Source: Thermotoga sp. Mc24 (lineage in GTDB: Bacteria; Thermotogota; Thermotogae; Thermotogales; Thermotogaceae). From it: a DNA stretch of 64,000 bases. The DNA lies in assembly GCF_000784835.1 (NCBI RefSeq), contig NZ_JSFH01000010.1:47829-111828 (forward strand), in the 5' to 3' direction. Shown one piece after another: positions 28,382 to 37,250 of the stretch. The stretch's first letter is position 1. Every line of letters begins with the position of its first letter. Both the position numbers and the translations under genes were made by a program. The notes beneath the pieces are model-generated. The model saw only the letters and a program-made list of their open reading frames with translations. It had not been told where the DNA came from and did not search any database.

Positions 28382-29242
28382 GTGGGTGCATTGACCAGAC
28401 ACGAGGTTCTTGAACTGAAAAGAAAAGCTATCGAAATAAGAAAGATGATTCTCGATATGATCTACAAGGCAAAGTCAGGGCATACCGGCGGTTCCTTATC
28501 GAGCGTGGAAATCCTGGTAACACTCTTTTACAAAATTCTCAGAGTGAAACCGGAAGATCCGAACTGGGAAGACAGAGACAGGTTTATTCTGAGCAAGGGT
28601 CACAGCGTTGAAGCATATTACGCAGTCTTAGCTGATAAAGGATTTTTCCCGAAAGAAGAACTCGAGACGTACTGCAAGTACGGTTCTAGGCTCACAGGAC
28701 ATCCCACCAGAAAAGTCCCAGGGGTTGAGGTGAACACCGGTGCGCTTGGTCATGGTCTTGCCATCGGGGTTGGTATGGCTTTAGCAGGAAAAATGGATGG
28801 TAAAGACTACAAGGTTTACGTTTTGATGGGAGACGGGGAGCTGGATGAAGGAAGCGTCTGGGAAGCAGCACAGGTGGCGTCCCACTATAGTCTTGATAAT
28901 TTGATAGGCATAGTTGATAGGAATCGTCTTCAGATATCTGGCCACACAGAAGAAGTCTTGAAACTGGAACCACTCTCAAAAAGATGGGAAGCATTTGGCT
29001 GGAACGTGCTGGAAGTTGATGGTCACGATTTTGAGTCACTTTACAAAACGTTTGTCTCCATACCTAGAGAAACTGGGAAACCACATTTGATAATCGCAAA
29101 CACGATAAAAGGAAAAGGAATCTCCTTCATTGAAGGAAGAGTAGAATGGCACCACAAGGTTCCAAGTGATGAAGAATACAGGAAAGCCATCGAAGAGTTA
29201 GAAGAACAGCTGAAAACGCTAGAAGAAGGTGATATGGTATGA
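28382..29242 (+). CDS. split transketolase, N-terminal (TPP-binding) subunit; apulose-4-phosphate transketolase AptA candidate
   Basis: 286 residues from GTG 28382 with AAAAGGAGTGAT upstream. KSGHTGGSLSSVE is the conserved TPP-contact loop, DRFILSKGHS the following motif, and GDGELDEGSVWEAAQVA to IVDRN gives the GDG...N thiamine-diphosphate/magnesium site. This is only the first half of a transketolase. The second half follows with a 4-base overlap. Split transketolases are used in several pathways; beside a sugar kinase and isomerase they define the published apulose-4-phosphate route. Housekeeping transketolase in the same genome cannot be excluded or located from here. Confidence 0.88.
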   Translation: MGALTRHEVLELKRKAIEIRKMILDMIYKAKSGHTGGSLSSVEILVTLFYKILRVKPEDPNWEDRDRFILSKGHSVEAYYAVLADKGFFPKEELETYCKYGSRLTGHPTRKVPGVEVNTGALGHGLAIGVGMALAGKMDGKDYKVYVLMGDGELDEGSVWEAAQVASHYSLDNLIGIVDRNRLQISGHTEEVLKLEPLSKRWEAFGWNVLEVDGHDFESLYKTFVSIPRETGKPHLIIANTIKGKGISFIEGRVEWHHKVPSDEEYRKAIEELEEQLKTLEEGDMV

Positions 29243-30174
29243 AAGTTGCTCTCAGAAAGACAATAGGTGAAAGATTGCTAGAACTTGCGAAGCAGGATGA
29301 AAAGATCGTGGTTGTAACCTCTGATGCACGGGGATCCGCGGCCATTGCGGACTTTTTCAAAGTATTTCCAGAAAGATCAATAGAAGTCGGAATAGCTGAG
29401 CAGACAGCAGCTGGAGTAGCCGCCGGTCTTGCCCTCTGCGGAAAGAAGGCCTGGGTCTTTGGACCTGCATGCTTCTATTCCGCAAGAAATTTAGAGCAGA
29501 TAAAAAACGACATTGCCTACTCGGATGCCAATGTGAAAATCGTGGCAGTCAGTGGAGGGGTCAGCTATGGCCCTCTGGGAAGTACACACCATGCTCTCCA
29601 CGACGTAGCTGTTATGAGAGCCATTCCCAACCTGAAAGTATTGCTTCCCAGTGATGCTGTTCTTGCAGCTGCCATCTTGGAACAGTTACTGAAAGATGAG
29701 AAACCCGTATACATGAGAACGGGAAGGAATCCGGTACCTGTGATCTATTCACGAGACGAAAAATTCGAGGTAGGAAGAGCAATAACATTGAAAGAGGGCA
29801 ATGATATCACAATAATAGCAACAGGAGAAGTCGTGTGGAGAGCTTTGGAAGCGGCAAAGATTCTTGAAAAGGAAGGAATAAGTGCAAGGGTGATTGATAT
29901 GTTTACCGTTAAACCCCTGGATGAAGAAGCAGTTTTCAGAGCTGCTCGAGAAACAGGAAGAATAGTAACCGTTGAGGAACATAGCATTTTTGGAGGTCTC
30001 GGTGGAGCGGTTGCAGAATTCCTTTCTCAAAATTTACCTACTCCTATGAAAATCCTTGGGATACCCGATGAGTATCCGGTTACAGGAACGCAGGATGAAG
30101 TTTTAAAACACTACGGCCTTGCGCCAGAGGGGATTGCAAAAACTGTCTTAGAGTGGTTCAAGGAGGGAAATTAG
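29239..30174 (+). CDS. split transketolase, C-terminal (pyrimidine-binding) subunit; AptB candidate
   Basis: 311 residues; ATG overlaps the stop of the first subunit (ATGA). VVVTSDARGSAAIADF, RSIEVGIAEQTAAGVAAGLAL holds the Glu that activates TPP, and SYGPLGSTHHALHDVAVMR is the transketolase pyrimidine-domain segment. IATGEVVWRALEAAKILEKE marks the C-terminal domain. The two subunits together match one full transketolase or DXS-like enzyme. Coupled translation should give equal amounts. Confidence 0.88.
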   Translation: MKVALRKTIGERLLELAKQDEKIVVVTSDARGSAAIADFFKVFPERSIEVGIAEQTAAGVAAGLALCGKKAWVFGPACFYSARNLEQIKNDIAYSDANVKIVAVSGGVSYGPLGSTHHALHDVAVMRAIPNLKVLLPSDAVLAAAILEQLLKDEKPVYMRTGRNPVPVIYSRDEKFEVGRAITLKEGNDITIIATGEVVWRALEAAKILEKEGISARVIDMFTVKPLDEEAVFRAARETGRIVTVEEHSIFGGLGGAVAEFLSQNLPTPMKILGIPDEYPVTGTQDEVLKHYGLAPEGIAKTVLEWFKEGN

Positions 30175-30175
30175 A

Positions 30176-31654
30176 ATGTACGTTCTCGCAATAGATCAGA
30201 GTACCTCTGGTACGAAAGCTATTATATTCGATGAGAAAGGAGGAATTGTTCACAGGGTAACGGTGTACCACAAACAGTACTATCCAAAACCAGGCTGGGT
30301 AGAACACGATCCTGAGGAGATCTTTCGAAACACCTTAGATGCATGCAGAAAAGTCATTGAAGAATCGGGTATAAAACCGCTCGAGATAGAAGCTCTAGCT
30401 ATTACGAACCAAAGAGAAACAACCATCTTGTGGGAGAAGAAATCAGGGAAACCAGTCTACAACGCTGTGGTCTGGCAGTGTCAGAGAGGGGCTTCTCTCT
30501 GTGAAGAGATAAAGAAAAGGGGATTGGAAGGGAAGATAAAAGAAAAAACAGGACTCGTAGTTGATCCTTATTTCTCTGCCAGTAAAATCAGGTGGATTCT
30601 GGACAATGTGGAAGGCGTAAAAAACAAGGCAAAGCAAGGAGAAATTGCTTTTGGAACAGTGGACAGCTGGCTGATCTGGAAATTGACTAAAGGGGAAGTT
30701 CATGCAACAGACTTTTCAAATGCGAGCCGCACACTTCTTCTCAACATTCATGAACTGAGATGGGATGAAGAAGTACTGGAGATCTTTGAAATTCCACCTG
30801 AAATCCTCCCTGAACTGAAAAGTTCAGATTCTGTCTTCGGTTACACCGATTTGGGATTTTTACCGAAAAAAATTCCCATAGTCGGTGTCATGGGAGATTC
30901 TTCTGCCGCTCTCTTTGGACAGGGAGGATTCTATTCAGGGGATATAAAGGTTACCTACGGTACAGGGAGTTCCACCATGTTGAACATAGGGGAAAAACCA
31001 AATGTATCAGATTCGCCCATTGTGTGCTCTGTTGGATGGGTCGTAAAAGAGACTTCCAGTTATGTACTCGAGGGTAACATTCATTCAGCAGGTGACACAA
31101 TTGTTTGGTTAAAGGAAAAACTCGGAATCATAAGCGATCCCTCTGAAACAGAAAAAATAGCACTCTCTCTTGAAAACAACGGAGGGGTTTATTTGGTTCC
31201 TGCCTTCGTTGGGCTTGGGGCCCCGTACTGGCGAAGTGATGTGAAAGCGGCTATTCTGGGGCTTCAAAGGAATCATGGAAAAGAACATGTTGTTCGAGCG
31301 GCTTTGGAGTCCATAGCCTATCAAGTGAGAGATATCTTCGAGGAGATGGTCAGAATATCCAGTAAGGAACCCACCGAGGTCAGGGCAGATGGAGGAATCA
31401 CAAGAAACAGATTTCTTATGCAGTTTCAGGCGGATATTCTGAACATACCAGTTTTAGTAAGCAACATAGAGGAAGTATCAGCGAGAGGAGTAGCTTTTGT
31501 TGCTTTGCTTCATCTCGGAGCGTTCAGCGATCTTGAAGAGATAAGGCAAAAGATAACTTACAGGGAAAAATACGAACCCCGGATGGGTGATGAATTACGG
31601 GAAATGTACTATGAAGGGTGGAAAACTGCTATCAGAAAACTACTCACCGAGTGA
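30176..31654 (+). CDS. FGGY-family sugar kinase, glycerol-kinase-like but altered substrate site; apulose kinase candidate
   Basis: 492 residues, one base after the preceding stop. LAIDQSTSGTKAIIFDEKG is the phosphate-1 motif, ALAITNQRETTILWEKKSG matches glycerol kinase, and VTYGTGSSTMLNIG plus VRADGGITRNRFLMQF are the later FGGY motifs. Glycerol kinases read GDQQAALFGQ at the substrate loop; here it is GDSSAALFGQ, which removes the Gln contact to glycerol. WQCQRG also departs from the usual WQDxRT. These changes argue for another substrate, and the position between a split transketolase and an isomerase suggests a ketopentose such as apulose. The orthologue in T. maritima is labelled a second glycerol kinase. 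Confidence 0.85.
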   Translation: MYVLAIDQSTSGTKAIIFDEKGGIVHRVTVYHKQYYPKPGWVEHDPEEIFRNTLDACRKVIEESGIKPLEIEALAITNQRETTILWEKKSGKPVYNAVVWQCQRGASLCEEIKKRGLEGKIKEKTGLVVDPYFSASKIRWILDNVEGVKNKAKQGEIAFGTVDSWLIWKLTKGEVHATDFSNASRTLLLNIHELRWDEEVLEIFEIPPEILPELKSSDSVFGYTDLGFLPKKIPIVGVMGDSSAALFGQGGFYSGDIKVTYGTGSSTMLNIGEKPNVSDSPIVCSVGWVVKETSSYVLEGNIHSAGDTIVWLKEKLGIISDPSETEKIALSLENNGGVYLVPAFVGLGAPYWRSDVKAAILGLQRNHGKEHVVRAALESIAYQVRDIFEEMVRISSKEPTEVRADGGITRNRFLMQFQADILNIPVLVSNIEEVSARGVAFVALLHLGAFSDLEEIRQKITYREKYEPRMGDELREMYYEGWKTAIRKLLTE

Positions 31655-31669
31655 AGGAGGGAAAATGAA

Positions 31670-33085
31670 ATGGAAAAGATGACCTTTGGTTTGATCGTCG
31701 GAAACAGGGAATTTTTCCCCGACAGACTGGTAGAAGAAGGAAGAGAAAGGGTAATAAAAGTTTTAGAAGGCATGGGATACAGGGTGGTAACCCTTTCACC
31801 CTCTGATACGAAACTCGGAGCTGTGGAAACAGCTAAAGACGCTAAAAAGTGTGCGGAACTTTTTAAGGAAAAAGCCGGGGAAATAGACGGGATTATTGTT
31901 ACTCTTCCAAATTTTGGTGATGAGAAAGGAGTAGCTCAGGCAATCAGATTGAGTGGTTTGAATGTTCCTGTGCTGGTCCATGCGTTTCCAGATGATCCGG
32001 AGAAGCTCGACCTTCAGAATAGAAGGGATTCTTTCTGTGGAAAAATATCTGTAAGCAACAACCTGAAGCAATATGGGATAGAGTTCTCCTTGACGACACT
32101 TCATACAGAGGATCCAGAAAGTGAAGTATTTAAACGGGACATAGAGAAGTTTGCTGCCGTGTGCAGAATCGTTAAGGGAATGAGAAACATAAAAGTTGGA
32201 GCAATAGGAGCGAGACCCAGTGCCTTCAACACGGTGAGATTCTCTGAGAAGATCCTTGAAAGAATGAGCATTTCTGTTGAAACGGTAGACCTCTCGGAGA
32301 TTCTTCACAGAGTTTCTAATCTCAAAGATGACGACGAGAGAGTAAGGAGAAAACTTGAGGAGATAAAGAAAAATTACAGGTTACAGATTGTACCGGAAGA
32401 GAAAATTCTCTTGATGGCAAAGTTTGGATCCGTCATTGACGAATGGATTGAGGAAAACGATATAAAAGCTCTTGCAATTCAATGTTGGACCTCTCTTGAA
32501 TGGAATTTGGGAATAACTCCGTGTACCATCATGAGCCTTCTCAACGAAAAAGGAAAACCTGCCGCCTGCGAGGTTGATATCACCGGTGCTCTCTCTATGT
32601 ATGTACTCCAGTTAGCTTCTGGACAGCCATCTGCAATAGTTGACTGGAACAATAACTACAGAGATGAAAACGAAACAATTCTCTTCCACTGTGGAAATTT
32701 CCCGGCTTCTATCTATGAAGAAAAACCTGAAATCAAATATGCAGATGTAATAGGAACAACTGTGGGTAAAGAAAGGGCCTATGGAGCTTGTGCAGGGAAG
32801 ATAAAGACCTCACCGTTCACTTTTCTGAGGCTCACTACAGATGATAACGAAGGAAAAGTGAAAGCATATGTGGGAGAAGGGCAGATACTGGATGAAAATC
32901 CAAAGACCTTTGGAAGCAGGGGCGTGGCAAGAATTGAGAAGCTCCAGGAACTCATGAAATACATCTGTGAAAACGGATTTGAACACCATGTAGCGATAAA
33001 TCTCTCGAGAGTGGCAGATGCTGTGAAAGAAGCTTTGGAAAAATATCTTGGGATAGTAGTTCATAAACATAACGCTGAAGTTTAG
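31670..33085 (+). CDS. L-fucose/arabinose isomerase-family sugar isomerase; D-apiose isomerase candidate
   Basis: 471 residues, ATG 31670 after GGAGGG. Features of COG2407: an N-terminal domain with GIIVTLPNFGDEKGVAQAIR, a middle segment ALAIQCWTSLEWNLGITPC, then CEVDITGALSMYVLQLASGQP and DWNN, and HCGNFPAS with the His and acidic residues that hold the metal ion. The family converts aldoses to ketoses with Mn2+. In this operon it would make the ketose substrate for the kinase. The sequence alone cannot name the sugar. Confidence 0.83.
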   Translation: MEKMTFGLIVGNREFFPDRLVEEGRERVIKVLEGMGYRVVTLSPSDTKLGAVETAKDAKKCAELFKEKAGEIDGIIVTLPNFGDEKGVAQAIRLSGLNVPVLVHAFPDDPEKLDLQNRRDSFCGKISVSNNLKQYGIEFSLTTLHTEDPESEVFKRDIEKFAAVCRIVKGMRNIKVGAIGARPSAFNTVRFSEKILERMSISVETVDLSEILHRVSNLKDDDERVRRKLEEIKKNYRLQIVPEEKILLMAKFGSVIDEWIEENDIKALAIQCWTSLEWNLGITPCTIMSLLNEKGKPAACEVDITGALSMYVLQLASGQPSAIVDWNNNYRDENETILFHCGNFPASIYEEKPEIKYADVIGTTVGKERAYGACAGKIKTSPFTFLRLTTDDNEGKVKAYVGEGQILDENPKTFGSRGVARIEKLQELMKYICENGFEHHVAINLSRVADAVKEALEKYLGIVVHKHNAEV

Positions 33086-33132
33086 AGATTAAACCAGTTC
33101 TGGATGCTCTATGAATAAGAAGGGTGATCTCG

Positions 33133-34653
33133 ATGACTCAAAACAATGTTGAAAAATGGGGAACATACGAAATAACACTCAAAGGGAAAGCGGAGGGGAA
33201 TCCTTTTACAGACGTAGAAATCAAAGCAGTGTTTACAAGCGAAGCTGGTGACAGTTTTGAAGTGGAAGGCTTTTATGATGGGGAAGATACCTTCAAGATC
33301 AGGTTCATGCCGAACAGGACTGGTTTGTGGAAGTACGAGGTAAGAAGCGACATCAAAGATCTTGACGGTATGAAAGGAGAGTTTCTGTGTGTTGACCCTT
33401 CTGAAGGGAATCATGGACCTGTTCGAGTGTGCAACACTTATCATTTCTGCTATGAAGATGGGACACCTTACCATCCGTTTGGGACAACACTCTATGCGTG
33501 GGTACACCAGAGAGAAGAACTCATTCAGCAGACACTCGAATCACTCAGGAACTCTCCATTCAACAAAGTCAGGATGTGTGTGTTTCCGAAGTACTACGCT
33601 TACAATAGAGAAGAACCTCCTATGCTTCCTATGAGCTGGAGAGAGGAAGACGGGAGATATCAGGTAGAGTTCAATGTGAAGTTTTTCCAGCACTTTGAGA
33701 GGTTAGTGAAGGAACTTATGGACATGGGGATAGAAGCGGACGTGATACTGTTCCATCCGTATGACAAATGGGGATTTTGCAGCATGCCGGAAGAAGTGGA
33801 CAAAGCGTACTTGAGGTATCTGATAGCGAGAATTTCTTCTTACAGAAATGTGTGGTGGTCAATGGCGAACGAATACGACCTTATCAAACCACAAAAAGAC
33901 TGGGATGGATACTTTCATTTCATAGTGGAGAAAGACCCTTATAACCATCTAAGATCAGTGCATCAGTGTTTCAAGTTTTATGATCACACAAAACCCTGGA
34001 TAACACACGCCAGCATTCAGTGGCAGGGGTCACTGAGATCGTGGAGCGGAGAACCTGAGATAGATATAGGCATAAATTTAATACCAAAATGGCGCGAGAT
34101 GTACAAAAAACCAGTTATCATCGATGAATGTGGCTACGAAGGGAACATTGAGTACGGATGGGGTAATCTGCCACCACAGGAGATGATGAATCGCTTTTGG
34201 GAAGGTGTTACCTCTGGAGGTTATGTGACACATGGAGAAACTTATTACTCTGAAGACGAAGTCCTCTGGTGGTCAAAAGGCGGAAGATTGAAAGGTGAAA
34301 GTCCAAAAAGAATCGCATTCCTGAGAACGATTATAGAAGAAGCTCCACCGTTTCTTAAACCTATCAAGCTTGATCCTATGATGGACTGGGACGTTCATTG
34401 CATTGGTAAAGAAGGAGAATATTACCTGATCTACTTTGATATCAACAGACCAGTGAAAAGAACCTTAAAGCTTCCAGAAGGTAAGTACAGAGTAGATTTA
34501 GTTGACTGCTGGGAAACAGAGATACATAGTCTGGGGATCTTCCAGGGACAAGTTGTGATAAGGTTGCCGGGGAAATCGTATGTCGCTTTAAGAATTCAAA
34601 AAATGGAGAATAACGACGATTGGATAATTCTCCGAGAAGATGCTAAATTATAA
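33133..34653 (+). CDS. cytoplasmic apiosidase-like glycoside hydrolase (DUF5060-DUF4038-DUF5605)
   Basis: 506 residues from ATG 33133, supported by AAGGGTGAT; GTG 33124 lies inside that site. Residues 1-95 are a beta-sandwich (DUF5060: VEKWGTYEITLKGKAEGNPF, FMPNRTGLWKYEV). Residues 100-410 are a DUF4038-type TIM barrel, named apiosidase-like after the GH140 apiosidase: PFGTTLYAWVHQ, acid/base Glu in VWWSMANEYD, nucleophile Glu in KPVIIDECGYEG. The C-terminal 90 residues form a small beta domain (DUF5605-like). No signal peptide exists, so it works on imported glycosides. Its place after the isomerase links a branched-pentoside substrate to the pathway. As I recall it, T. maritima MSB8 lacks it between the neighbouring genes. 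Confidence 0.82.
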   Translation: MTQNNVEKWGTYEITLKGKAEGNPFTDVEIKAVFTSEAGDSFEVEGFYDGEDTFKIRFMPNRTGLWKYEVRSDIKDLDGMKGEFLCVDPSEGNHGPVRVCNTYHFCYEDGTPYHPFGTTLYAWVHQREELIQQTLESLRNSPFNKVRMCVFPKYYAYNREEPPMLPMSWREEDGRYQVEFNVKFFQHFERLVKELMDMGIEADVILFHPYDKWGFCSMPEEVDKAYLRYLIARISSYRNVWWSMANEYDLIKPQKDWDGYFHFIVEKDPYNHLRSVHQCFKFYDHTKPWITHASIQWQGSLRSWSGEPEIDIGINLIPKWREMYKKPVIIDECGYEGNIEYGWGNLPPQEMMNRFWEGVTSGGYVTHGETYYSEDEVLWWSKGGRLKGESPKRIAFLRTIIEEAPPFLKPIKLDPMMDWDVHCIGKEGEYYLIYFDINRPVKRTLKLPEGKYRVDLVDCWETEIHSLGIFQGQVVIRLPGKSYVALRIQKMENNDDWIILREDAKL

Positions 34654-34869
34654 ATGAAATCATTATTAATAGCTAAGTTTTTGTTTTGAATAGATAAAAC
34701 AGGGTATGAGCGTACCACCATTGACGAGTGTTGCTGTTGACTCTTTATATTTACGTTTTTCAGCAAGAAAATCATTGAAGGAGTAGCAGCAATGGGAGGT
34801 TAAAAGAATAAGGCTTCTCATCAGTGATAAAATTTCATTGAAGATACTCGACAGGAAGGAGAAATTAGC

Positions 34870-35868
34870 ATGAAAAGGCGCCCTACAATAAATGATGTGG
34901 CGAAATTAGCTGGTGTTTCGATTTCAACTGTTTCCAGATATTTGAAAGATCCCTCGCAGGTCAGTGAAAAGTTAGGAGAGAGAATAAGAGAAGCCATAAA
35001 GAAACTGGGATACAAACCCAACAAGATAGCCCAGGGGTTGAGAACTGGTGATTCCAAAATGATAGGCTTCATCGTACCTGATATAACGAATCCCGCTTTT
35101 CTTACTATAGTTAAGGGAGCAGAGGATTTTCTGAGAAAAAAAGGTTATTCATTTATCATAGGAGGAACCGATCATAAATCGAAAGATGAAGTAGTGATTC
35201 TCGAATCTTTCATATTCCACAACGTAGACGGTGTTATAGTAACATGTACAGGCTACGAAAACAAAGCTCTAAAAGAACTTATAGAGAGATATCACCTCAA
35301 GTTGGTTTTCGTGGATAGAAGGTATCCCGGCATCGATGCTCCCTATATTGGTGTTGATAATTTTGGAGGAGTTGCCAGGATGGTTGATTATTTGGTCGAA
35401 ACAGGTCATAGGTCATTTGCCTACCTTTGTGGAGATATGACCTCAACTGCGAAAGAACGTCTGGAAGGTTTTCTCGATCGTATGAAAAAGTACAAGATAA
35501 AGGATTACCAGGTTCTGTACGGAGAATTCACGTTTGAGAGTGGTTATAAACTCACCAAAAGATTGTCAAAAATACCGGACGCAATAATAGCTGGAAACGA
35601 TCTTATGGCCTTTGGTGTGATAGAAGCTCTGAAAGAGAGAGGATTGGTAGTTCCAGAGGACGTCAGTGTAACAGGCTTCGACGATATGTTTTTCAGCAAA
35701 TACTATAAACCTTCTCTAACTACTGTTCGTCAGGATCTTTATGAAATGGGAAAACAAGCCGGGAAAGTTCTGTTTGCACTTATTTCTGGAAAGAAGATAA
35801 GAAAAAAAGAGTACATACTTCCAACGGAAATCGTTATAAGAGATTCTGTGAAAGAAAGAAGAGCATAA
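34870..35868 (+). CDS. rbsR: LacI-family regulator, probable RbsR of the sugar operon
   Basis: 332 residues, ATG 34870 after AAGGAGAAATTAGC. Residues 4-50 are a LacI helix-turn-helix (TINDVAKLAGVSISTVSRYL, YKPNKIAQGLR), followed by a periplasmic-binding-protein-like sensor (IGFIVPDITNPAFLTIVKG, VDRRYPGIDAPYIGVDN, PDAIIAGNDLMAFGVIEAL, SVTGFDDMFFSKYYKPSLTT). It is the last gene of the block, 216 bases after the hydrolase; this gap holds only AT-rich DNA with a possible weak promoter. The tandem operators before rbsK are the natural target. The inducer could be ribose, another pentose or a phosphate; this cannot be read from the sequence. Confidence 0.88.
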   Translation: MKRRPTINDVAKLAGVSISTVSRYLKDPSQVSEKLGERIREAIKKLGYKPNKIAQGLRTGDSKMIGFIVPDITNPAFLTIVKGAEDFLRKKGYSFIIGGTDHKSKDEVVILESFIFHNVDGVIVTCTGYENKALKELIERYHLKLVFVDRRYPGIDAPYIGVDNFGGVARMVDYLVETGHRSFAYLCGDMTSTAKERLEGFLDRMKKYKIKDYQVLYGEFTFESGYKLTKRLSKIPDAIIAGNDLMAFGVIEALKERGLVVPEDVSVTGFDDMFFSKYYKPSLTTVRQDLYEMGKQAGKVLFALISGKKIRKKEYILPTEIVIRDSVKERRA

Positions 35869-35873
35869 TATTT

Positions 35874-36527
35874 CTACGGATACATTTCCAGATACTCCTT
35901 CTCTATCCTGCACGGAATGGGGAGTCTTTTTTCAAGCTCTTTCAGTCCTTTTTCTCTGAAAAGATCGTAGACAACAGCGACCCAGAAATGGACCTTTCCG
36001 TGGAGATGCTCCAGTGCTTTCAGCTGGTAGCGGAAGTACTCACCGCTTGCTCCTGTGATTTTCTCAAAACTTTCTTCATCCCAGCCTTTCACACTCACTC
36101 TGATTAAAACGTTGAGGCCCACGAAAAGATCCACAAGAGAAGGATCGATTCCAAACATCAGACCGTTTGTCTCCAGAATGAAGGTGCCATTCACAAGTTC
36201 TATAACTTTTCTCACGTGTTCGGCGGATCTTCTCCCAAGGATCGGTTCTGCCCCGCTGATCCTGAAAAGATCACACTTTCTTTTCTTTGAGATCTCAAGA
36301 AGCCTTTCTGCTACTTCCTCTGGTGAGAGAAAATCCCCTGCACGCTTGGGCCTGAGGTTTCTGAAGTAGTTCCAGCAGTAGGCACAGAGAAACTTACATC
36401 CTACAGTATCCGCTGTAACGATTCCCCCGTAGTAAAGAGAGTATCTGAATCTATAGTATTTTCGCCTTTCACCCTTCATGACAAGCGATTCCATCTCCAT
36501 GGCTCTTTGTACCGGATTGAAGGCCAT
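35874..36527 (-). CDS. radical SAM protein of unknown substrate
   Basis: 217 residues from ATG 36527; AAGGAGGGGG immediately upstream sets this start, while the open frame reaches 41 codons farther into the divergent gene. TVGCKFLCAYCWNYFRN gives the CxxxCxxC cluster for the [4Fe-4S]-SAM centre. DLFRISGAEPILG is the GGE-like SAM motif and FILETNGLMFG follows. The protein is short, with no extra cluster domain, like pyruvate-formate-lyase-activase-type or Elp3-free small enzymes in archaea and Thermotogae. The gene is divergent from the DUF429 gene. Function is unknown. Confidence 0.85.
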   Translation of the reverse strand: MAFNPVQRAMEMESLVMKGERRKYYRFRYSLYYGGIVTADTVGCKFLCAYCWNYFRNLRPKRAGDFLSPEEVAERLLEISKKRKCDLFRISGAEPILGRRSAEHVRKVIELVNGTFILETNGLMFGIDPSLVDLFVGLNVLIRVSVKGWDEESFEKITGASGEYFRYQLKALEHLHGKVHFWVAVVYDLFREKGLKELEKRLPIPCRIEKEYLEMYP

Positions 36528-36544
36528 ATTACCCCCTCCTTGTG

Positions 36545-36550
36545 TATAAT
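36545..36550 (+). promoter_or_regulatory. -10 box (TATAAT) immediately before the DUF429 start
   Basis: TATAAT at 36545-36550 would start transcription near 36557, one base before the ATG at 36558. No Shine-Dalgarno sequence precedes that ATG, so a leaderless message is suggested. No convincing -35 box is present. Confidence 0.45.
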
Positions 36551-36557
36551 GTACACG

Positions 36558-37250
36558 ATGATCACAGCCGGTGTGGATGGTACGAGGAGAGGATGGGTGT
36601 ATTCGATAGTGGAGGGAGACAGGGTTCTCGAGATAGGATTCATGGAACACTTCATGTTCCTGGACTTTCCCACACTCGTTGATATTCCCATCGGTCTCCC
36701 GAAAAAAGGCGAGAGAGAGTGCGACAGACTTGCCAGAAGAATCCTTTCAAAGAGAGCTGCGAGTGTTTTTACGGTCCCGTGTAGAGCGGCCGTCTATCAG
36801 AAAAGTTACAAGGATGCACTGAGAGTCAACAGAATATGCCAGGGGAAAGGATTTCCTATTCAGTTCTGTCATATAGCGAAAAAAGTGAGAGAGGTCGACG
36901 CTTTTCTCAGAAGCTACCCAGATCTTTCCGATCTGATCAGAGAATCCCACCCTGAGTTGTGCTTTCTGAGGATATCAAACAGGATGATGGAATCGAAGCA
37001 CACCAGAGAAGGTTTGAACCAGAGAATCGAGGTCTTGAAAGAACATCTGGTCTTCGATGTGGAAAATCTGCAGAAAATTTGCAGAGAGCACAGAATACAT
37101 CTTCACGATGTGCTCGATTCACTCGTTCTTGCACTGGCTCAGCAATTTCCTCTTGAGAGGATACCGGAAGATCCCCCACTGGATGAACACGGCCTTCCCA
37201 TGCAGATCATTGCACCAGCAAGGACACAGCGTTCGCCGAACCCTGAGTGA
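36558..37250 (+). CDS. DUF429 family protein (predicted RNase H-like nuclease)
   Basis: 230 residues from ATG 36558; ATG 36549 adds three residues. MITAGVDGTRRGWV is the family start, and VDIPIGLPKKGERECDRLAR then SVFTVPCRAAVY are DUF429 hallmarks. ESHPELCFLRI and HLHDVLDSLVLAL carry the acidic residues expected for an RNase H-like fold. These proteins are predicted to be nucleases, without proof. No ribosome-binding site precedes either start. The 3' end overlaps the convergent LVIVD gene by 44 bases. Confidence 0.85.
   Translation: MITAGVDGTRRGWVYSIVEGDRVLEIGFMEHFMFLDFPTLVDIPIGLPKKGERECDRLARRILSKRAASVFTVPCRAAVYQKSYKDALRVNRICQGKGFPIQFCHIAKKVREVDAFLRSYPDLSDLIRESHPELCFLRISNRMMESKHTREGLNQRIEVLKEHLVFDVENLQKICREHRIHLHDVLDSLVLALAQQFPLERIPEDPPLDEHGLPMQIIAPARTQRSPNPE

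Noticed and set aside
34654..34869. Transfer RNA or second operator in the gap before the LacI gene
   Set aside because: No cloverleaf, no T-loop sequence and no copy of the GAAAACGATTTC operator; only AT-rich DNA and a weak promoter-like TTGACT.
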